Shown here piece after piece: positions 61,523-64,000 of a stretch of DNA of 64,000 nt (the stretch's first letter is position 1; every line of letters starts with the position of its first letter). The notes beneath the pieces were generated by a model. The model made no database searches, was not told the origin of the DNA, and saw only the letters and a program-made list of their open reading frames with translations. Made by a program: the position numbers and the translations under genes. Source of the DNA: Mycobacterium branderi. Lineage in GTDB: Bacteria > Actinomycetota > Actinomycetes > Mycobacteriales > Mycobacteriaceae. The stretch spans positions 744,001 through 808,000 of the forward strand of contig NZ_AP022607.1 of NCBI RefSeq assembly GCF_010728725.1, in the 5' to 3' direction.

Positions 61523-62620
61523 TCAGCCACGTCGCTGCTTGCCACCCTTGCCCGCTTCGATCGATGCCGAGAACTCAAAGGGGGTTGTCCACCCGTAGCG
61601 TTGATACTGCAGCGCTACCAATTCGAAAACGCCGTAACCGGTTTCGTTACCCAGCCGGAATTCGCACAATGAGTCATGGATCGTGCCATGGCGCCGCGCC
61701 GCATCTGCATATTCCTTGTTGGGCCAGTGTTCCCAGCCGGCCTCTGGTCGGCCGAGCGCCGATGCGTAGGGGTTGGATAGATCCACTGGCTCGGGTGCCA
61801 TGTAGCTCACCAGCGGGCCCAGGGCGCGGAACTCGAGAGCCTCATTCTTCCCATCAACTGTTTGGAGCTGGACAGTGCCGCGGCTGGGCACCCGCTCGCC
61901 CTCGGCCAGCTCGAAGTCGTGATCCACGATCTGAACGCCCGGCCCAACTCGATCGGGATAGCAGAATCCGCCGCTGGAGTACTGGATCTGTCCGGCCGCG
62001 TCCTCGAAGTGATACAAGCTAAGGCTCCGGTCCGGAAACTGGACACACGACCAGATCCAGAAGTCGAGTCCTTCGCGGATACCCCAGGTTCGGTCGCGCA
62101 CACCGTACCAGCCGTCTGCCTCGTAGCGATTTCCGTCGATCTTCATCCAGCCGCGGTAAGTGCCCGACTGGTGCAGATGAGCGAAATCGTGTATTGCCTC
62201 CCCGTCGGGCTTTGCCGCCGAGATGCGATCGAACTCCCACGGCCGGTGTCGGGCCGTCCAGGAAAGGTCCATCTCCAGTCCGGACCCGTTGGGCATCATG
62301 GTTATTCGCCATTGCTTCATCGGCTCTACGATCTCGAAGGTGAATTCACCGATGTCCATTCGGGCGCGATCGCCACTGATGGGTCGTACCCCGCGCCAGT
62401 CCGTCTGACCGCCGTTGATTCCCGGCACCGCCGAGATCACGTATGCGCTGGCCAAATCGGTGTTCGGTGTGGTGCCCATACCGCACACCAACAGCACATC
62501 GCCATTGGTTGAGTGCACGTTGAAATAGTTACGTTCCTGCCATTCGGGCCTCCCGCCACCCGGAATCGCAATGCTGTCAGTACTCTGGTGAATGAAGTAA
62601 TCATCAAGTGGGACAAGCAT
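61523..62620 (-). CDS. CrtC/AttH-like (calycin-fold) protein, copy B
   Basis: A 365-residue beta-rich protein related in layout to copy A: EWQERNYFNVHSTNG near the N-terminus and WYGVRDRTWGIREGLDFW (171-188). The DxxWGxR signature is shared, while the rest is well diverged. It lies 28 bp after the kinase at 62649, the same order and spacing as the other pair. Hydratase, isomerase or isoprenoid-binding roles are possible; none is proved. Confidence 0.72.
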   Translation of the reverse strand: MLVPLDDYFIHQSTDSIAIPGGGRPEWQERNYFNVHSTNGDVLLVCGMGTTPNTDLASAYVISAVPGINGGQTDWRGVRPISGDRARMDIGEFTFEIVEPMKQWRITMMPNGSGLEMDLSWTARHRPWEFDRISAAKPDGEAIHDFAHLHQSGTYRGWMKIDGNRYEADGWYGVRDRTWGIREGLDFWIWSCVQFPDRSLSLYHFEDAAGQIQYSSGGFCYPDRVGPGVQIVDHDFELAEGERVPSRGTVQLQTVDGKNEALEFRALGPLVSYMAPEPVDLSNPYASALGRPEAGWEHWPNKEYADAARRHGTIHDSLCEFRLGNETGYGVFELVALQYQRYGWTTPFEFSASIEAGKGGKQRRG

Positions 62621-62648
62621 GCCGGTTCCTTAATCGCATGGCCTGCGG

Positions 62649-63680
62649 TCATTCCTTAACTGGTAAGAGGGCGAGCAAGTCGTAGGCCCGTTTGAGCAGG
62701 ATGTCAATTACCGCTCCCCACTGCGCCATGCGCTCATCGGGTAATGCGCCGGTCTCGTAGGCGATAGCCCCCTGGTGGAGGATGCCGGCGAGCTTTGCGA
62801 TCGCGGCTACCTCGTAGACCTCAACGCCACGAGCGCTCCGACCGCTGACCTTTTCCCAGGTTTTGATGGTTTCCCCGCGCGAAAACATGCCAGGCAGCGC
62901 GAAGTAGTCGTAGCTGGGCAATGGTATGTCGCGAACATCGATATCTCCCGGGAACCACCCGAGTACGTAGCCGAGGTCATACAGCGGTTCACCGTTGTGT
63001 GCCATCTCCCAATCCAGGAGCGCGGTGAGCTTGCCGCCGTGCCAGAGCGTATTCCCGATCTTGGGATCACCATGCACCACGGCAGGTTCGCCGCTGCGGA
63101 CGAAGCCAAGATCTGACAGAGTGTCGAAGACCGTTGCGATCGCTAACCCTTGAGCCGCGTGTTGTTTCGATTTTGTGGAGTTCCGTTGCGCACGTTTGCG
63201 CCACTCCCCGTAGACCGCTTCCGGCGTTAGTGGGCGGCCCAGGCTGGGCTGCGGTGGCGTCCGGTTCACCGTCGCGATCGCCGTAATCCATTGTTCGCAC
63301 AGCCGGTGGCGGAATTCAGGGGTGCACTCGGCGAGCCAGGCGGGTGCTTCGTACTCGAACGATTCGCCACGCATCGCCGAGCACAGATAGAAGGGTGCTC
63401 CGATGAATTTCTCGTCGGTGCACACGCCGTAGACGCGGGGCACCGGCACGTCGGGTGCAGCTTGCCGGATGTCCGCGAGCACGTCGTGTTGTCGCTTCAT
63501 GTCGTAGGGCGGCAGCAGGCCCGGGCCCTCCGGCGGAGTTCGCAGGATCATGTCGATGCCGCCGAGCCGGTAGGTTTCATTCGAGTGTCCCGCGGCCAAC
63601 GTGTCGACAGTCGTGACCGCGCCCGGTCGACCCAGAAACGCCTCCACTCCTGCGGCAAGTGTCTTCGTGTCACGAGGCAT
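62649..63680 (-). CDS. APH-fold small-molecule kinase, copy B
   Basis: A 343-residue phosphotransferase with HGDPKIGN (203-210) and LLDWEMAHNGEPLYDLGYVL (221-240), i.e. a full catalytic loop and metal site. GHSNETYRL near residue 31 is the glycine-rich nucleotide loop region. It is the same length as copy A but clearly diverged. It precedes the CrtC-like gene, SDR, ligase and ADH in one run. A catabolic kinase acting on a hydroxylated acid or CoA ester is the best guess. Confidence 0.85.
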   Translation of the reverse strand: MPRDTKTLAAGVEAFLGRPGAVTTVDTLAAGHSNETYRLGGIDMILRTPPEGPGLLPPYDMKRQHDVLADIRQAAPDVPVPRVYGVCTDEKFIGAPFYLCSAMRGESFEYEAPAWLAECTPEFRHRLCEQWITAIATVNRTPPQPSLGRPLTPEAVYGEWRKRAQRNSTKSKQHAAQGLAIATVFDTLSDLGFVRSGEPAVVHGDPKIGNTLWHGGKLTALLDWEMAHNGEPLYDLGYVLGWFPGDIDVRDIPLPSYDYFALPGMFSRGETIKTWEKVSGRSARGVEVYEVAAIAKLAGILHQGAIAYETGALPDERMAQWGAVIDILLKRAYDLLALLPVKE

Positions 63681-63703
63681 TGACGTCTCCGTCTTCTGAA
63701 GAG

Positions 63704-64000
63704 CTAGCGTGTTGGGCGGAATCCGGCGGATGCCACGAACTCCGGGCTGGTCGCCTTTTCGATGAGCGGATCGATATTCGGGCCACCACGCAGGTGATGG
63801 CCGCCGTCCACATCGAGGATGGCGCCGGTGATCCAGGCAGATTCGTCCGACAGCAGGAATGCGACAGCCGCGGCGACATCTTCGGGAGTGCCGGTCCGCG
63901 CCAGCGGCATCTTGTCCAGATAATCCTGGCGCACGGAAGGTGTCTGCACCAGCTCCGTTGACGCTTCCGTTGGCACTAGTCCCGGGCGCACGGCATTGAC
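63704..64000 (-). CDS. SDR oxidoreductase, C-terminal part (runs off the window)
   Basis: The visible 98 codons read [14 protein letters not shown], then [37 protein letters not shown], the standard C-terminal third of a classical SDR. The frame is open to the window edge, so the start and active site lie outside. It ends 23 bp before the kinase start and is probably in the same operon. Confidence 0.85.
   Translation of the reverse strand, partial: VNAVRPGLVPTEASTELVQTPSVRQDYLDKMPLARTGTPEDVAAAVAFLLSDESAWITGAILDVDGGHHLRGGPNIDPLIEKATSPEFVASAGFRPTR

Noticed and set aside
61516..61525. TGAACGTTCA palindrome as an operator
   Set aside because: It overlaps the stop codon of the CrtC-like gene within an operon, and no similar copy stands at a promoter.

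Overview
The window looks like chromosome of a Mycobacterium or a close mycolic-acid actinobacterium. The basis is high GC, a complete yrbE/mce operon with mce-associated proteins, many F420/LLM-type flavin enzymes, mycofactocin-type dehydrogenases, frequent GTG/TTG starts and several split acyl-CoA dehydrogenases (FadE-type). Almost every gene fits CoA-thioester breakdown of a lipid or isoprenoid. There are no rRNA or tRNA genes, insertion sequences or CRISPR arrays.

Left block (1-27.4 kb). Operons on both strands encode SDRs, two LLM oxidoreductases, a MaoC hydratase, a ferredoxin, three thiolase-fold proteins, two DUF35-type proteins (one fused to an HMG-CoA-synthase-like domain), three acyl-CoA dehydrogenase pairs plus one single enzyme, a CoA ligase and a CoA-transferase-fold protein. 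A GntR/FadR regulator sits inside the block at 20.2 kb. Small AT-rich inverted repeats of related type (AGCTA-N6-TAGCT and variants) lie in several of its promoter gaps. Several enzymes lack the catalytic residues of their families, as is known for steroid-catabolic protein complexes.

Middle block (27.4-40.3 kb). A minus-strand operon reads yrbEA-yrbEB-mceA-B-C-D-E-F followed by two mce-associated membrane protein genes. It encodes a cell-envelope lipid importer whose ATPase must be encoded elsewhere. A small secreted cysteine-rich protein is convergent to it. About 1.4 kb of apparently non-coding DNA separates the operon from the right block.

Right block (40.3-64 kb). A second catabolic set holds two enoyl-CoA hydratases, a limonene-monooxygenase-like LLM enzyme, three CoA ligases, a thiolase, an acyl-CoA dehydrogenase pair, SDRs, two mycofactocin-type Zn alcohol dehydrogenases and a mycofactocin-type SDR. 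It also carries two copies of a kinase + CrtC/AttH-like gene pair. A TetR regulator lies in the middle, and a 16-bp operator-like palindrome (YCAAYYnnnnRGTTGG) stands before six promoters.

Working model (inference): the Mce system imports a hydrophobic isoprenoid or steroid-like substrate. Two regulons then activate it to CoA esters, oxidise it with F420, mycofactocin and FAD enzymes, and cleave it by thiolase or aldolase steps. The twin kinase modules suggest a phosphorylation-assisted removal of a hydroxyl group, as in ACAD10/11 and LvaA pathways. The substrate cannot be read from the sequence.
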